The position numbers and the translations under genes were made by a program. The notes under the pieces are model-generated. The model was not told the DNA's origin. It saw nothing but the letters and a program-made list of their open reading frames with translations, and ran no database searches. A stretch of DNA of 64,000 nt from an uncultured Lachnospiraceae bacterium (GTDB lineage Bacteria; Bacillota; Clostridia; Lachnospirales; Lachnospiraceae). Of the stretch, positions 18,444-27,832 are shown piece after piece. The DNA lies in NCBI GenBank assembly GCA_946552115.1, contig CAMNRH010000014.1:1-64000 (forward strand). The letters are read 5' to 3'. How positions within the stretch are numbered: the stretch's first letter is position 1; every line of letters begins with the position of its first letter.

Positions 18444-19675
18444 ACGTGATAAATATAGCAGTGATGGGTTATGGAACAGTGGGCTCCGGCGTTGTGGAGG
18501 TTATCCGTACGAACGGCGCCAGAATCAACCAGAGAATCGGCGAGGGACTGAATATCAAATATGTTCTGGACTTAAGAGATTTTCCGGGGGATCCGGTGCA
18601 GGAAAAGATTGTCCATGATTTTGAAACAATTATTAACGATGAGGAGATTAAAATTGTTGTGGAGGTTATGGGAGGCATTGAGCCGGCCTATACTTTTGTA
18701 AAGAGAAGCCTGCAGGCAGGAAAAAGTGTGGCTACTTCAAATAAGGCGCTTGTGGCAAAGCACGGTGCCGAGCTTCTTTCTATTGCAAAGGAGCAGAATA
18801 TTAATTTCCTGTTTGAAGCGAGCGTGGGGGGCGGAATTCCGATTATCCGTCCGTTAAATTCCTCGCTTACTGCCGATGAGATTGAAGAGATTACAGGTAT
18901 TTTAAACGGTACGACAAACTATATGCTTACGAAAATGTTCTACGAGGGGGCGGACTATGAAACGGTGCTTAAGGAAGCGCAGGCAAACGGTTATGCCGAG
19001 CGAAATCCGGAGGCCGATGTAGAGGGCTATGACGCCTGTAGGAAGATTGCTATATTATCTTCCCTGATTTCGGGACAGCAGGTAGATTTTGAGGATATTT
19101 ACTGTGAGGGGATTACAGCGATTACCGTAGAGGATATGAAATATGCCAAAGCGATGGGAACTACAATTAAGCTGCTTGCTTCCAGCAAGCGTCACGGGAA
19201 TCGACTGTATGCAATCGTGGCTCCATGCATGCTTTACCCGGAGCATCCGCTTTACAATGTAAACGGGGTTTTTAATTCGATTTTTGTTCACGGTAACGTA
19301 TTGGGTGATGCGATGTTTTACGGAAGCGGTGCAGGAAAGCTTCCGACTGCGAGCGCGGTTGTGGCAGATGTGGTAGACGCGGCAAAGCATTTAAACCGGA
19401 ATATTATGACGATGTGGGATCAGGAAAAGCTGAAGCTTGAGGATAAGGCAGCGGCAAAGAGGCGTTTCTTTATCCGTATGAAAGGCGATGCGGATAAAAT
19501 GATGTCCGAGCTTAAATATTCTTTCGGCGAGATTGAGATTATCCATGCGGAAGGCTTAGAGGGAGAATTCGGATTTGTGACGCCCGTTATGATGGAAGGC
19601 GATTACGATACGAGAGCAAAGGGCTATAAAGAGCAGATTTTGCATATGATTCGGATAGAAGACCAGACAGAATAG
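18440..19675 (+). CDS. hom: Homoserine dehydrogenase
   Basis: Reduces aspartate semialdehyde to homoserine, the branch to threonine and methionine. Rossmann motif GYGTVGSG at the N-terminus; catalytic region with ILNGTTNYMLTKM and NPEADVEGYDACRK. The C-terminal part (from about 335) is ACT-like, so feedback control by threonine is plausible. The ATG at 18440 overlaps the prfB stop (ATGA), but AGGGAGG is too close to it; the GTG at 18446 is better spaced and may be the true start. Followed 11 bp later by the apgM-type gene and then lysC. Confidence 0.96.
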   Translation: MNVINIAVMGYGTVGSGVVEVIRTNGARINQRIGEGLNIKYVLDLRDFPGDPVQEKIVHDFETIINDEEIKIVVEVMGGIEPAYTFVKRSLQAGKSVATSNKALVAKHGAELLSIAKEQNINFLFEASVGGGIPIIRPLNSSLTADEIEEITGILNGTTNYMLTKMFYEGADYETVLKEAQANGYAERNPEADVEGYDACRKIAILSSLISGQQVDFEDIYCEGITAITVEDMKYAKAMGTTIKLLASSKRHGNRLYAIVAPCMLYPEHPLYNVNGVFNSIFVHGNVLGDAMFYGSGAGKLPTASAVVADVVDAAKHLNRNIMTMWDQEKLKLEDKAAAKRRFFIRMKGDADKMMSELKYSFGEIEIIHAEGLEGEFGFVTPVMMEGDYDTRAKGYKEQILHMIRIEDQTE

Positions 19676-19686
19676 AGGACGGATAA

Positions 19687-20898
19687 ATGAAATATATAGT
19701 AGTTCTAAGTGATGGGATGGCGGGAAGGCCGCTTAAGGAGCTTGGAGGAAAGACGACTCTGGAGGCAGCGGATACACCGGTGATGGATGCACTTTCAAAA
19801 GTTTCCGAGCTTGGAATGGCGTCGATGGTGCCGGAGGATATGGCGCCCGGAAGCGATACGGCTAATCTGGCGGTGATGGGTTATGACCCGAAGCTTTATT
19901 ATACGGGCCGCTCCCCGCTTGAGGCGCTCAGCATCGGTGTCAGGATGGAAGATACGGATGTCTCTTTTCGCTGTAATCTTGTGACCTTAAGTGAAGAGGA
20001 CTGTCCTTATGAGGAAAGAGTGATATTGGATCACAGCTCCGACGAGATTTCTACCGAGGATGCGTCCATACTCCTGGAGGCTTTAAAAAGCGGGCTTAAG
20101 AGTGAAAGATATAAGTTTTATGCAGGAACCAGCTACCGTCATCTTCTGATAGAGAAAGGCGGAAAGGTGTCGGAGCTTACCCCGCCTCATGATATATTGA
20201 CAAAGCAAATCGGGGAATACCTTCCGGAGGATAAGACGCTTCTTGAAATGATGAAAAAAAGCTATGGGATACTGGAAAATCATCCGCTTAATGTCAGCCG
20301 GAGGAAGCAGGGGCTTAAGCCGGCGAATTCCGCGTGGTTCTGGGGCGCGGGAAAAAGGCCTGCACTTACATCCTTTGAAGCGCGGACGGGAAAAAAGGGA
20401 GTTATGATTTCTGCCGTTGACCTGCTTAAGGGAATTGCAGTGGGCGCAGATATGGAGCGGATTATTGTGGACGGTGCAAACGGAGGGCTTCATACAAATT
20501 ATGCCGGAAAAGCTAAGGCAGCAGTGAATGCACTTGTAAATGACGGATACGACTTTGCCTATATTCATATAGAGGCTCCGGACGAGATGGGGCATCAGGG
20601 GAATATATCAGATAAGATTTCGGCAATTGAGCATGTGGACAGAGAGATTCTTAAAATTGTGACAGAGGGACTTCGGGAGGCTGGGGAGGATTACCGGCTT
20701 CTGCTTCTTCCGGATCATCCAACACCGATTGAGGTACGTACACATACCGGTGATGCGGTGCCGTATCTTTTATATGACAGCACCCGAAAGACGGAGGGAA
20801 AGGCAGCCTACAACGAAAAAACTGCCGCACAGACCGGAAAAAACTGGCCGGATGGCTTTAAGCTTCTCGGGCATTTACTACAGGAGGACATATGCTAA
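19687..20898 (+). CDS. ApgM-type phosphoglycerate mutase, possible homoserine kinase
   Basis: A 403-aa member of the cofactor-independent phosphoglycerate mutase (archaeal ApgM) branch of the alkaline phosphatase superfamily. The N-terminus has VVLSDGMAG with a metal ligand Asp, then GSDTANLAVMGYDP with the nucleophile Ser. The C-terminal part has HIEAPDEMGHQG and LLPDHPTP with further metal ligands. It sits between hom and lysC, overlapping lysC by 7 bp. In this context the subfamily has been proposed to be an alternative homoserine kinase for threonine synthesis, and no thrB is in the window. Enzyme family is firm; substrate is inference from context. Confidence 0.85.
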   Translation: MKYIVVLSDGMAGRPLKELGGKTTLEAADTPVMDALSKVSELGMASMVPEDMAPGSDTANLAVMGYDPKLYYTGRSPLEALSIGVRMEDTDVSFRCNLVTLSEEDCPYEERVILDHSSDEISTEDASILLEALKSGLKSERYKFYAGTSYRHLLIEKGGKVSELTPPHDILTKQIGEYLPEDKTLLEMMKKSYGILENHPLNVSRRKQGLKPANSAWFWGAGKRPALTSFEARTGKKGVMISAVDLLKGIAVGADMERIIVDGANGGLHTNYAGKAKAAVNALVNDGYDFAYIHIEAPDEMGHQGNISDKISAIEHVDREILKIVTEGLREAGEDYRLLLLPDHPTPIEVRTHTGDAVPYLLYDSTRKTEGKAAYNEKTAAQTGKNWPDGFKLLGHLLQEDIC

Positions 20899-22100
20899 TC
20901 GTAAAGAAGTTTGGCGGCAGCTCTGTCGCGAATAAAGAGAGGATTTTTCATGTGGCAAGACGCTGCATTGAAGATTATAAAGCGGGACATGATGTGGTTG
21001 TTGTACTGTCTGCTATGGGAGATACGACAGACGAGCTGATTGCTCTGGCGGAAAGTATTAATCCGAAGGCAAAAAAGCGTGAGCTGGATATGCTTTTGAC
21101 AACAGGGGAACAGGTATCGGTAGCTCTTATGGCCATGGCGATGCAGTCGCTTGATATACCGGCGGTATCGCTGAATGCGTTTCAGGTTATGATGCATTCT
21201 ACCTCCCGGCACGGAAATGCAAGATTTAAGCGCGTAGATACAAAGCGGATTCTGCATGAGTTAGACTCCCGTAAAATCGTGATTGTAACAGGTTTTCAGG
21301 GAGTGAACAAGTATGAGGATATTACGACGCTTGGCCGGGGCGGCTCCGATACGACGGCGGTGGCTCTTGCGGCCGTGCTCCATGCGGACAAATGTGAGAT
21401 TTACACAGATGTGGACGGCGTTTATACAGCGGATCCGCGGGTGGTAAAAAATGCCAGAAAGCTGGACGTTATTACATATGACGAAATGCTGGAGCTGGCA
21501 AGTCTTGGTGCAAGAGTTCTTCACAACCGTTCTGTGGAGATGGCGAAAAAATATAATGTAGAACTGGTAGTGCGCTCCAGTTTGAATGATTCAGAAGGAA
21601 CCGTAGTCAAGGAGGCGTCGCATATGGAGAAAATGTTAGTGACCGGTGTTGCAGCCGATAAAAATACCGTCAGGATTTCAGTGATAGGAGTGGAGGATAA
21701 ACCGGGAACAGCATTCCGTATTTTTGATACGCTGGCGAAAAATAATATTAATGTAGATATTATTCTGCAGTCCGTGGGCCGCGAGGGAACGAAAGATATC
21801 TCCTTTACAGTGGCCGGAGACGATTTGGAAAATGCTCTTAAAATTCTGGAATCTAATAAAGAGCGGCTGACGATTCAGAAAATTACGTATAATGAAAATG
21901 TTGCAAAGCTTTCTGTTGTGGGAGCAGGTATGATGAGTAATCCGGGAGTGGCGGCCAGAATGTTTGAGACGTTATATAATTCCCGCATTAATATTAATAT
22001 GATTTCAACATCGGAAATCAGGATTACAGTACTTGTAGCGGAAAAGGATATTGACAAGGCGATGAATGCTGTACATGACGGGTTTGCAGTTCCGGAATAG
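20892..22100 (+). CDS. lysC: Aspartate kinase
   Basis: First enzyme of the aspartate family, feeding dapA/dapB and hom. The kinase domain starts KKFGGSSV and carries TTGEQVS and TTLGRGGSDTTA. Two C-terminal ACT domains (VISVIGVEDKPGTAF-like near 265-275, and SVVGAGMMSNPG near 340) suggest feedback control, by lysine or threonine. 402 aa, the monofunctional class with internal regulatory tail. The start overlaps the previous gene by 7 bp, showing co-translation. The unit hom-apgM-lysC ends here, facing a convergent regulator gene. Confidence 0.97.
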   Translation: MLIVKKFGGSSVANKERIFHVARRCIEDYKAGHDVVVVLSAMGDTTDELIALAESINPKAKKRELDMLLTTGEQVSVALMAMAMQSLDIPAVSLNAFQVMMHSTSRHGNARFKRVDTKRILHELDSRKIVIVTGFQGVNKYEDITTLGRGGSDTTAVALAAVLHADKCEIYTDVDGVYTADPRVVKNARKLDVITYDEMLELASLGARVLHNRSVEMAKKYNVELVVRSSLNDSEGTVVKEASHMEKMLVTGVAADKNTVRISVIGVEDKPGTAFRIFDTLAKNNINVDIILQSVGREGTKDISFTVAGDDLENALKILESNKERLTIQKITYNENVAKLSVVGAGMMSNPGVAARMFETLYNSRININMISTSEIRITVLVAEKDIDKAMNAVHDGFAVPE

Positions 22101-22114
22101 AAAAGAAACCGCTT

Positions 22115-22516
22115 TTATTTTGGTGTCTGACTTTTAAAAAAACCGGTAATAATCTGTTTGCTTTCCTCTGGCAGGGAACGGTAGTCAGAAATAAGACGAA
22201 GTTCACTGTCAGTGAGGTAGACGGAATTTCCGGTTTCTTTGCATTCTGCGTAAGTATAATAGGATGCGACAGATTCTTTTATCGCGCTCAGAGAAAAGGC
22301 CGGAGCGCGCATGTTTTTTAGAACGAGGTCGTCGATGCTGACGCCGTAGAACTGAGCAAGGCGCACTAAAGTATCCAGATCAGGCGTCCGCTCGCATCTT
22401 TCATAATTGGAGTAGGCCTGTCTGGACAGATTCAGCACTTCTTCCATTTCCCGCTGGCTCAATCCGTTTTTCTTTCGCAGATAGCGCAGATTTTTTGCCA
22501 ATTGTATATTGGGCAT
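22115..22516 (-). CDS. XRE-family transcriptional regulator
   Basis: 133-aa DNA-binding protein. The N-terminal helix-turn-helix (about 5-62) is a standard Cro/CI type: LRYLRKKNGLSQREMEEVLNLSRQAYSNYERCERTPD, ending YGVSIDDLV. The C-terminal 70 residues are not recognised and may bind a ligand or dimerise. It stands alone, convergent with lysC and 137 bp from the CYTH gene. Targets are unknown. Confidence 0.88.
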   Translation of the reverse strand: MPNIQLAKNLRYLRKKNGLSQREMEEVLNLSRQAYSNYERCERTPDLDTLVRLAQFYGVSIDDLVLKNMRAPAFSLSAIKESVASYYTYAECKETGNSVYLTDSELRLISDYRSLPEESKQIITGFFKSQTPK

Positions 22517-22652
22517 GCTCTAATCCTCCGAAGCTTCATTTCTTAATAAGTTTAGTATAGCAATTTACCCAATAAATTGGTTGTTATGCGACGAAATGTA
22601 GAATAGATATAAATCGCAACAAAATGTTGCGATTTAATGTCATAGTTAAAAG

Positions 22653-23096
22653 TTAAATTTTGCTGAGCCGGCTGTTATGATATTCACCGGAAAAAGTGAC
22701 GTCCTTTCCGAACCATTCCGGCGGAATGAATGAGTTTGCATTTTCTTCATCCGGGAATTCTACCTCGGCGAGGATAAGAGGAGCCAGTTCCTCATCAAAA
22801 ATGTCCAGTTCAATGGTAAGCCCGTTTTCTAACGGAAGCAGATAGCGGCGTTTTTTAATCAGCCGTCCGTCAATTTTTGTAAGAAGATGCAGGTAGGCAT
22901 CCTCGGTCAGGGGGAGATTCACTTCCTCCCGTGACATAAGCCCCTTTGATTTGTAGGTGAGCTCATAACGGCTGTCATCTTTCCGTATGCGTATGACAGG
23001 CTCAGTGTTCAGATAGCCCTGTTCGATGTGGCGGCATGGAAAGGACGTGAAGTTTTCCGGCGGGTTTTCGACTAAGAATTTGCGCTCGATTTCCAT
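22653..23096 (-). CDS. CYTH-domain protein (triphosphate tunnel metalloenzyme)
   Basis: 147-aa protein with the CYTH signature EIERKF at the very N-terminus, followed by GYLNTEPVIRIRKDD, KSKGLMSREEVNLPL and a tunnel-lining set of charged residues (ELDIFDEE, LAEVEFPDEE). This family hydrolyses triphosphates such as inorganic triphosphate or makes cAMP in some members; the short bacterial form is usually a triphosphatase. GGAGG precedes the ATG. Monocistronic, divergent from the DJ-1 gene. Confidence 0.9.
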   Translation of the reverse strand: MEIERKFLVENPPENFTSFPCRHIEQGYLNTEPVIRIRKDDSRYELTYKSKGLMSREEVNLPLTEDAYLHLLTKIDGRLIKKRRYLLPLENGLTIELDIFDEELAPLILAEVEFPDEENANSFIPPEWFGKDVTFSGEYHNSRLSKI

Positions 23097-23223
23097 AGAA
23101 TGGGACCTCCTGTATCATTTATGGTTCTGTATATAATTTAGTATAATTTAGTTTACACAAAAAGTAAACGGTGTTAATATTAATAACATGGCAGTAGTGG
23201 AAAAGGAGAAGGAGGAGTCTGGA

Positions 23224-23772
23224 ATGAAAAAAGTAAGTGTATTGTTAGCCAACGGCTTTGAGGAGATTGAGGCGTTAACAGTAGTGGATTTATTAAGAAG
23301 AGCAAGAATTTATGTAGATACGGTATCTATTGCCGATGAATATATGGTTTGCGGCTCCCATGGAATTACCGTGCAGACGGAGGATTTATTTGAGGAAGTG
23401 AATTTTGCTGAATTTGATATGATTGTGCTTCCGGGCGGACTTCCGGGTACAACAAATCTTGGTTCCCATTCGGGTGTGAGAAGAGTTGTGAAAGATTTCG
23501 CAGAGAGCGGGAAATATGTGGCGGCCATCTGTGCGGCGCCCACAGTTCTCAGTGATTTAGGCCTATTGAAAGGAAAAAGGGTGACCTGTTATCCGGATAT
23601 GGAAAAAAAGATTCAGGGAGCGGTGCTTACCGGAGCGCCTGCAATAGCAGACGGCAATATCGTCACCGGACAGGGAGCAGGCGCGGCTGTTGATTTTGCG
23701 CTGGAGCTGATTGCGGTACTTGACGGAGCAGAAAAAGCAGGGGAAATAGCAGAGGCAATCATATATCATTAA
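23224..23772 (+). CDS. DJ-1/PfpI family protein
   Basis: 182-aa protein of the DJ-1/PfpI superfamily, with the nucleophile elbow AAICAAP carrying the reactive Cys (about 104), a Glu in ANGFEEIEA, and PGGLPGTTNL. The subfamily (YajL/DJ-1-like, often annotated ThiJ) acts in oxidative or aldehyde stress; the exact reaction is debated. I start at 23224 where AGGAGG lies 8 nt upstream, giving the usual family length. A lipoprotein gene follows 21 bp later. Confidence 0.9.
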   Translation: MKKVSVLLANGFEEIEALTVVDLLRRARIYVDTVSIADEYMVCGSHGITVQTEDLFEEVNFAEFDMIVLPGGLPGTTNLGSHSGVRRVVKDFAESGKYVAAICAAPTVLSDLGLLKGKRVTCYPDMEKKIQGAVLTGAPAIADGNIVTGQGAGAAVDFALELIAVLDGAEKAGEIAEAIIYH

Positions 23773-23793
23773 TGTTAAAAAAGGAAAAGACAT

Positions 23794-24462
23794 ATGATGA
23801 AGTATATAAAAAGGATGCTTCTTTTTCTGATAAGTACGGTGGTTTTATGCGCGAATACCGGATGCCGCGGAGGCTTTGACGCTGCGGGATATACGCAGGC
23901 GCTCCTGCATCTTACCTTTCAGGGAGATACAAAAGAAGCGCTGCGGATGATAGACGGAGCTACCTATGAGACGCTGATGCTTAATTATCAGGAGTCGGTA
24001 GATGCGTTTACTGTGAATGTGATTACGAGTCAGTTTGATATCAGCGAAACAAAGCAGACTCAGTTTGCGGAGCTTGTGGCGAAAATTTTTTCTGTAATGC
24101 GCTACGAGGTAACAGGGGCGGAAAAAACAGGTGAGAAAGAATACGAGGTTTCGGTGGCAATCTGGCCTGCGGATATTTTTGTCAAATTCCGTGAACTTTT
24201 GGTTACGGATTCCCTTGAGATGGCGAAAGAGATACAGGAAGGGAAATATAAAGGAACTGAAGAGGAGATCGACAGTCAGATTATGGCGGATATTGTCAAT
24301 CATGCGTACGAGCTTTTGGACAGCGCATATATGCAGGCAGATTACGGAGAACGAAAAACAGTCATTCTTAAGGTAAAAGCAGACAAAAAGAACGAATATT
24401 ATATTGATGAGGACGATATGAATAACCTGATGGAAAAAATACTTCGTTTAGATGAAATGTAG
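23794..24462 (+). CDS. Lipoprotein of unknown function
   Basis: 222-aa exported protein with a lipobox NTGC (Cys at about residue 24) after a hydrophobic core. The mature part is mostly helical and acidic (about 30-222), with no motif that I recognise. It follows the DJ-1 gene by 21 bp and precedes tig, with its own ribosome site; it may share transcription with the DJ-1 gene. Lipoproteins of this size near clpP-lon are seen in related genomes but have no assigned role. Confidence 0.7.
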   Translation: MMKYIKRMLLFLISTVVLCANTGCRGGFDAAGYTQALLHLTFQGDTKEALRMIDGATYETLMLNYQESVDAFTVNVITSQFDISETKQTQFAELVAKIFSVMRYEVTGAEKTGEKEYEVSVAIWPADIFVKFRELLVTDSLEMAKEIQEGKYKGTEEEIDSQIMADIVNHAYELLDSAYMQADYGERKTVILKVKADKKNEYYIDEDDMNNLMEKILRLDEM

Positions 24463-24544
24463 GACTGGATATTTGAAAAGGTTTGTGTTATACTGCTGTG
24501 GTGAATGTATTATGCCATTTTTAGGCAATAGGAGGAAATAGTAG

Positions 24545-25831
24545 ATGAGTTTACAGGTAGAAAAATTAGAAAAAAACATGGCGAAGCTGACTATTGAAGT
24601 ATCTGCCGGTGATTTGGAAAAAGCGCTTCAAAATTCATATAAGAAGCAAAAAAATAAGATCAGCCTGCCAGGTTTTCGTAAAGGAAAGGTTCCGCGCCAG
24701 ATGATTGAAAAGATGTACGGAGCGGAGATTTTTTATGATGATGCGGCAAATGAGCTGATTCCGAGAGCGTACGCGGAAGCATATGATGAGTGCGGGCTTG
24801 AGATTGTATCGCAGCCCGGTATTGATGTAGTACAGATTGAAAAAGGGAAGCCGTTTATTTTTACGGCAGAGGTCGCTACGAAGCCGGAGGTTACATTAGG
24901 AGAATACAAAGGGCTTGAGATTGATAAAGTATCCAATCGTGTAACTCAGAAAGAGGTGGATGCGAAGATTCAGGAGGAAGCCGAAAAGAACGCAAGGACT
25001 ATTTCCGTAGAGGATCGTCCGGTCCAGGATAAAGATGAGGTTATTATGGATTTTGAAGGCTTTGTAGACGGGGAGGCCTTTGAAGGCGGAAAGGGAGAAA
25101 ATTATCCTCTTACGATTGGATCGGGCGCTTTTATTCCCGGATTTGAGGAGCAGCTGATCGGCGTGGAAAGAGAGACAGAGGTTGAGGTTAAGGTTACGTT
25201 CCCGGAGGATTATCATGCAGAAAATCTTAAGGGGAAAGATGCCGTATTTAAATGTACCGTTCATGAGATTAAGACAAAGGAGCTGCCGGAGATTGATGAT
25301 GAGTTTGCGTCAGAGGTGTCCGAATTTGATACATTAGAGGAATACAAGGCTGATGTGAAGGCAAAAATTAAGGATCAGAAGACTGCGGAAGGAAAAGCGG
25401 CGCAGGAGGATCAGGCTGTTGAGAAAGCAATCGAGAATGCTTCTATGGAGATTCCGGAGGCGATGATTGAAACACAGGTACGTCAGATGAAAGATGATTT
25501 TGCACGCAGAATTCAGGCACAGGGTCTTACACTTGAGCAGTATTTCCAGTTTACGGGAATGTCCGCAGAGAAGATGACGGAGGAGATGAGACCGCAGGCG
25601 GAGAAGCGTATCAGGACCCGTCTTGTACTGGAGGCTGTTGCAAAAGCAGAAAACATTGAGATTTCCGACGAAAGACTTGATGAGGAGATTGCAAAGATGG
25701 CGGAAAACTATAAGATGGAGGCCGATAAGCTTAAGGAGCTTATGGGCGAAAATGAAAAGAAGCAGATGAAAGAGGACATGGCGGTTCAGGAGGCCGTAAC
25801 GTTCCTCGTTGAGAATGCTGTTGAAAAATAA
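24545..25831 (+). CDS. tig: Trigger factor
   Basis: Ribosome-bound chaperone and peptidyl-prolyl isomerase. The N-terminal ribosome-binding domain has the signature GFRKGKVPR (about 41-49). The FKBP-type PPIase domain (about 150-245) includes DEVIMDFEGFVDGEAFEGGK and FIPGFEEQLIG. The helical C-terminal substrate-binding domain fills the rest. 428 aa is normal. AGGAGG precedes the ATG. It heads tig-clpP-clpX, a conserved proteostasis order. Confidence 0.97.
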   Translation: MSLQVEKLEKNMAKLTIEVSAGDLEKALQNSYKKQKNKISLPGFRKGKVPRQMIEKMYGAEIFYDDAANELIPRAYAEAYDECGLEIVSQPGIDVVQIEKGKPFIFTAEVATKPEVTLGEYKGLEIDKVSNRVTQKEVDAKIQEEAEKNARTISVEDRPVQDKDEVIMDFEGFVDGEAFEGGKGENYPLTIGSGAFIPGFEEQLIGVERETEVEVKVTFPEDYHAENLKGKDAVFKCTVHEIKTKELPEIDDEFASEVSEFDTLEEYKADVKAKIKDQKTAEGKAAQEDQAVEKAIENASMEIPEAMIETQVRQMKDDFARRIQAQGLTLEQYFQFTGMSAEKMTEEMRPQAEKRIRTRLVLEAVAKAENIEISDERLDEEIAKMAENYKMEADKLKELMGENEKKQMKEDMAVQEAVTFLVENAVEK

Positions 25832-25855
25832 TGCTGGGAAAAGGGGAAATCATTC

Positions 25856-26437
25856 ATGAGTTTAGTACCTTATGTCATTGAACAGACAAGCCGTGGGGAG
25901 CGTTCCTACGACATCTATTCAAGGCTGTTAAAAGACAGAATTATATTTTTGGGCGAGGAAGTGACGGATGTATCGGCAAGTATCATTGTTGCGCAGCTGT
26001 TGTTTCTGGAGGCAGAGGATCCGGAAAAGGATATCCATCTGTACATCAACAGTCCGGGCGGTTCCGTAAGCGCGGGTCTGGCGATTTATGACACGATGCA
26101 GTATATTAAATGTGATATTGAGACAATTTGTATCGGCATGGCGGCGAGCATGGGTTCCTTTCTTCTGGCAGGAGGAACGAAAGGAAAAAGACTGGCGCTC
26201 CCGAATGCAGAGATTATGATTCATCAGCCGTCAGGAGGCGCGCAGGGACAGGCGACGGAGATCCAGATTGCCGCGGAGCATATTTTAAAAACCCGCCAGA
26301 AATTAAATCAGATTCTGGCAGATAACACCGGGCAGCCGTTAGATGTAATCCGTATTGATACGGAGAGAGATAATTTCATGTCTGCGGAGGAAGCAAAAGC
26401 CTACGGTTTAATTGACGAGGTTATCACAAAACGCTAG
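25856..26437 (+). CDS. clpP: ATP-dependent Clp protease, proteolytic subunit
   Basis: Serine protease ring that works with ClpX or ClpC. The 193-aa protein carries the catalytic Ser in [11 protein letters not shown] and the catalytic His in MIHQPSGG, with the family N-terminus [23 protein letters not shown]. The handle region GQATEIQI is typical. It is 24 bp after tig and 12 bp before clpX, so a co-transcribed chaperone-protease unit is likely. Confidence 0.98.
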   Translation: MSLVPYVIEQTSRGERSYDIYSRLLKDRIIFLGEEVTDVSASIIVAQLLFLEAEDPEKDIHLYINSPGGSVSAGLAIYDTMQYIKCDIETICIGMAASMGSFLLAGGTKGKRLALPNAEIMIHQPSGGAQGQATEIQIAAEHILKTRQKLNQILADNTGQPLDVIRIDTERDNFMSAEEAKAYGLIDEVITKR

Positions 26438-26449
26438 AAAGGTGAAGCT

Positions 26450-27706
26450 ATGGCAGGAAGATATGACGAGCAGGTAAGGTGTTCGTTCTGTAATAAGACG
26501 CAGGCACAGGCAAATAAGCTGATATCGGGTCCCAACGGGATTTATATCTGCGATGAGTGTGTAGAGGTGTGCGCGGAAATTATAGAAGAAGAGATGGCAT
26601 ATGAGGAAGAAGACGCATGGAGCCCATTTTCTAATATTAATCTTTTGAAGCCGCAGGAAATAAAGGAGTTTCTTGATCAATATGTTATTGGTCAGGATGA
26701 GGCGAAGAAAGTGCTTTCCGTTGCCGTCTATAATCATTATAAACGGATTATGGCGGAGCGGGATTTAGGTGTAGAGCTGCAGAAGAGCAATATTCTGATG
26801 CTGGGACCGACAGGCTGCGGAAAGACACTTTTAGCTCAGTCTCTGGCAAGGATTTTAAATGTGCCCTTTGCAATTGCAGATGCAACTGCACTGACAGAGG
26901 CCGGATATGTAGGGGAGGATGTTGAGAATATTCTTCTCAAGATTATTCAGGCCGCAGACGGGGATATCGAGCGTGCGGAATATGGAATCATTTACATCGA
27001 TGAGATAGATAAGATAACGAGAAAGTCAGAGAATCCGTCTATTACAAGGGATGTATCGGGAGAAGGCGTCCAGCAGGCGCTTCTTAAGATTCTTGAGGGG
27101 ACTGTTGCAAGTGTTCCGCCGCAGGGCGGAAGAAAGCATCCGCATCAGGAGCTGATTCAGATTGACACAACAAATATTTTATTTATCTGCGGAGGTGCCT
27201 TTGAGGGAATTGAGAAGATTATCGAAAAGCGGATTGACAGAAAATCCATTGGATTCAACGCGGTAATTGCCGAGAAACATGAGGATGATGTGGATAAGCT
27301 TTTAAGCCAGATTTTGCCGCAGGATCTGATAAAATTCGGATTGATTCCCGAGCTGGTAGGACGTGTGCCGGTGACGGTCTCTCTTGAGATGCTGGATAAG
27401 AAAGCGCTGATTCGGATTCTCACGGAGCCGAGGAATGCGATTGTAAAGCAATATCAGAAGATGCTGGAGCTGGACGGTGTAGAGCTTGTGTTTGATAAGG
27501 AAGCATTGGAGGAGATTGCTGATATTACTCTGAAAAGAAAAACAGGAGCCAGAGGGCTTCGGGCGATTATGGAAAACATTATGATGGATATTATGTACCG
27601 TGCTCCCTCGGATGAGGCGCTGAAGTTCTGCCGGATTACGGCAGAAGCTGTAAGGGATAAGAAAGAGCCCGAGTACGATATGTCCGTGAAAACAGAAAGT
27701 GCATAA
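26450..27706 (+). CDS. clpX: ClpX unfoldase
   Basis: AAA+ unfoldase of the ClpXP protease. The N-terminal C4 zinc finger (CSFC near 11-14 and CDEC near 35-38) is intact, as are Walker A GPTGCGKT, Walker [10 protein letters not shown] and the pore loop GYVGEDVE. An IGF loop for ClpP docking is present as IGF in [10 protein letters not shown]. 418 aa, normal. Its 3' end is followed by a hairpin at 27730-27765 that separates it from lon. Confidence 0.98.
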   Translation: MAGRYDEQVRCSFCNKTQAQANKLISGPNGIYICDECVEVCAEIIEEEMAYEEEDAWSPFSNINLLKPQEIKEFLDQYVIGQDEAKKVLSVAVYNHYKRIMAERDLGVELQKSNILMLGPTGCGKTLLAQSLARILNVPFAIADATALTEAGYVGEDVENILLKIIQAADGDIERAEYGIIYIDEIDKITRKSENPSITRDVSGEGVQQALLKILEGTVASVPPQGGRKHPHQELIQIDTTNILFICGGAFEGIEKIIEKRIDRKSIGFNAVIAEKHEDDVDKLLSQILPQDLIKFGLIPELVGRVPVTVSLEMLDKKALIRILTEPRNAIVKQYQKMLELDGVELVFDKEALEEIADITLKRKTGARGLRAIMENIMMDIMYRAPSDEALKFCRITAEAVRDKKEPEYDMSVKTESA

Positions 27707-27729
27707 AAGACTGTGAACAGTAACCGGAG

Positions 27730-27765
27730 AAAAGCGGGCGCGGAGGGTTTTGTGCGCCTGCTTTT
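27730..27765 (+). terminator. Hairpin between clpX and lon
   Basis: A 12-bp stem (27730-27741 with 27754-27765, one G-T wobble) with a 12-nt loop. The 3' arm ends in TTTT, then GTAG, so it is a modest terminator that may set clpX apart from lon. Confidence 0.6.
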
Positions 27766-27832
27766 GTAGTATAGATGAATTTTGTGAATGATATATTGCA
27801 GGAGGTCTTCCGGGAAAGGCAGGAGAATGAAT

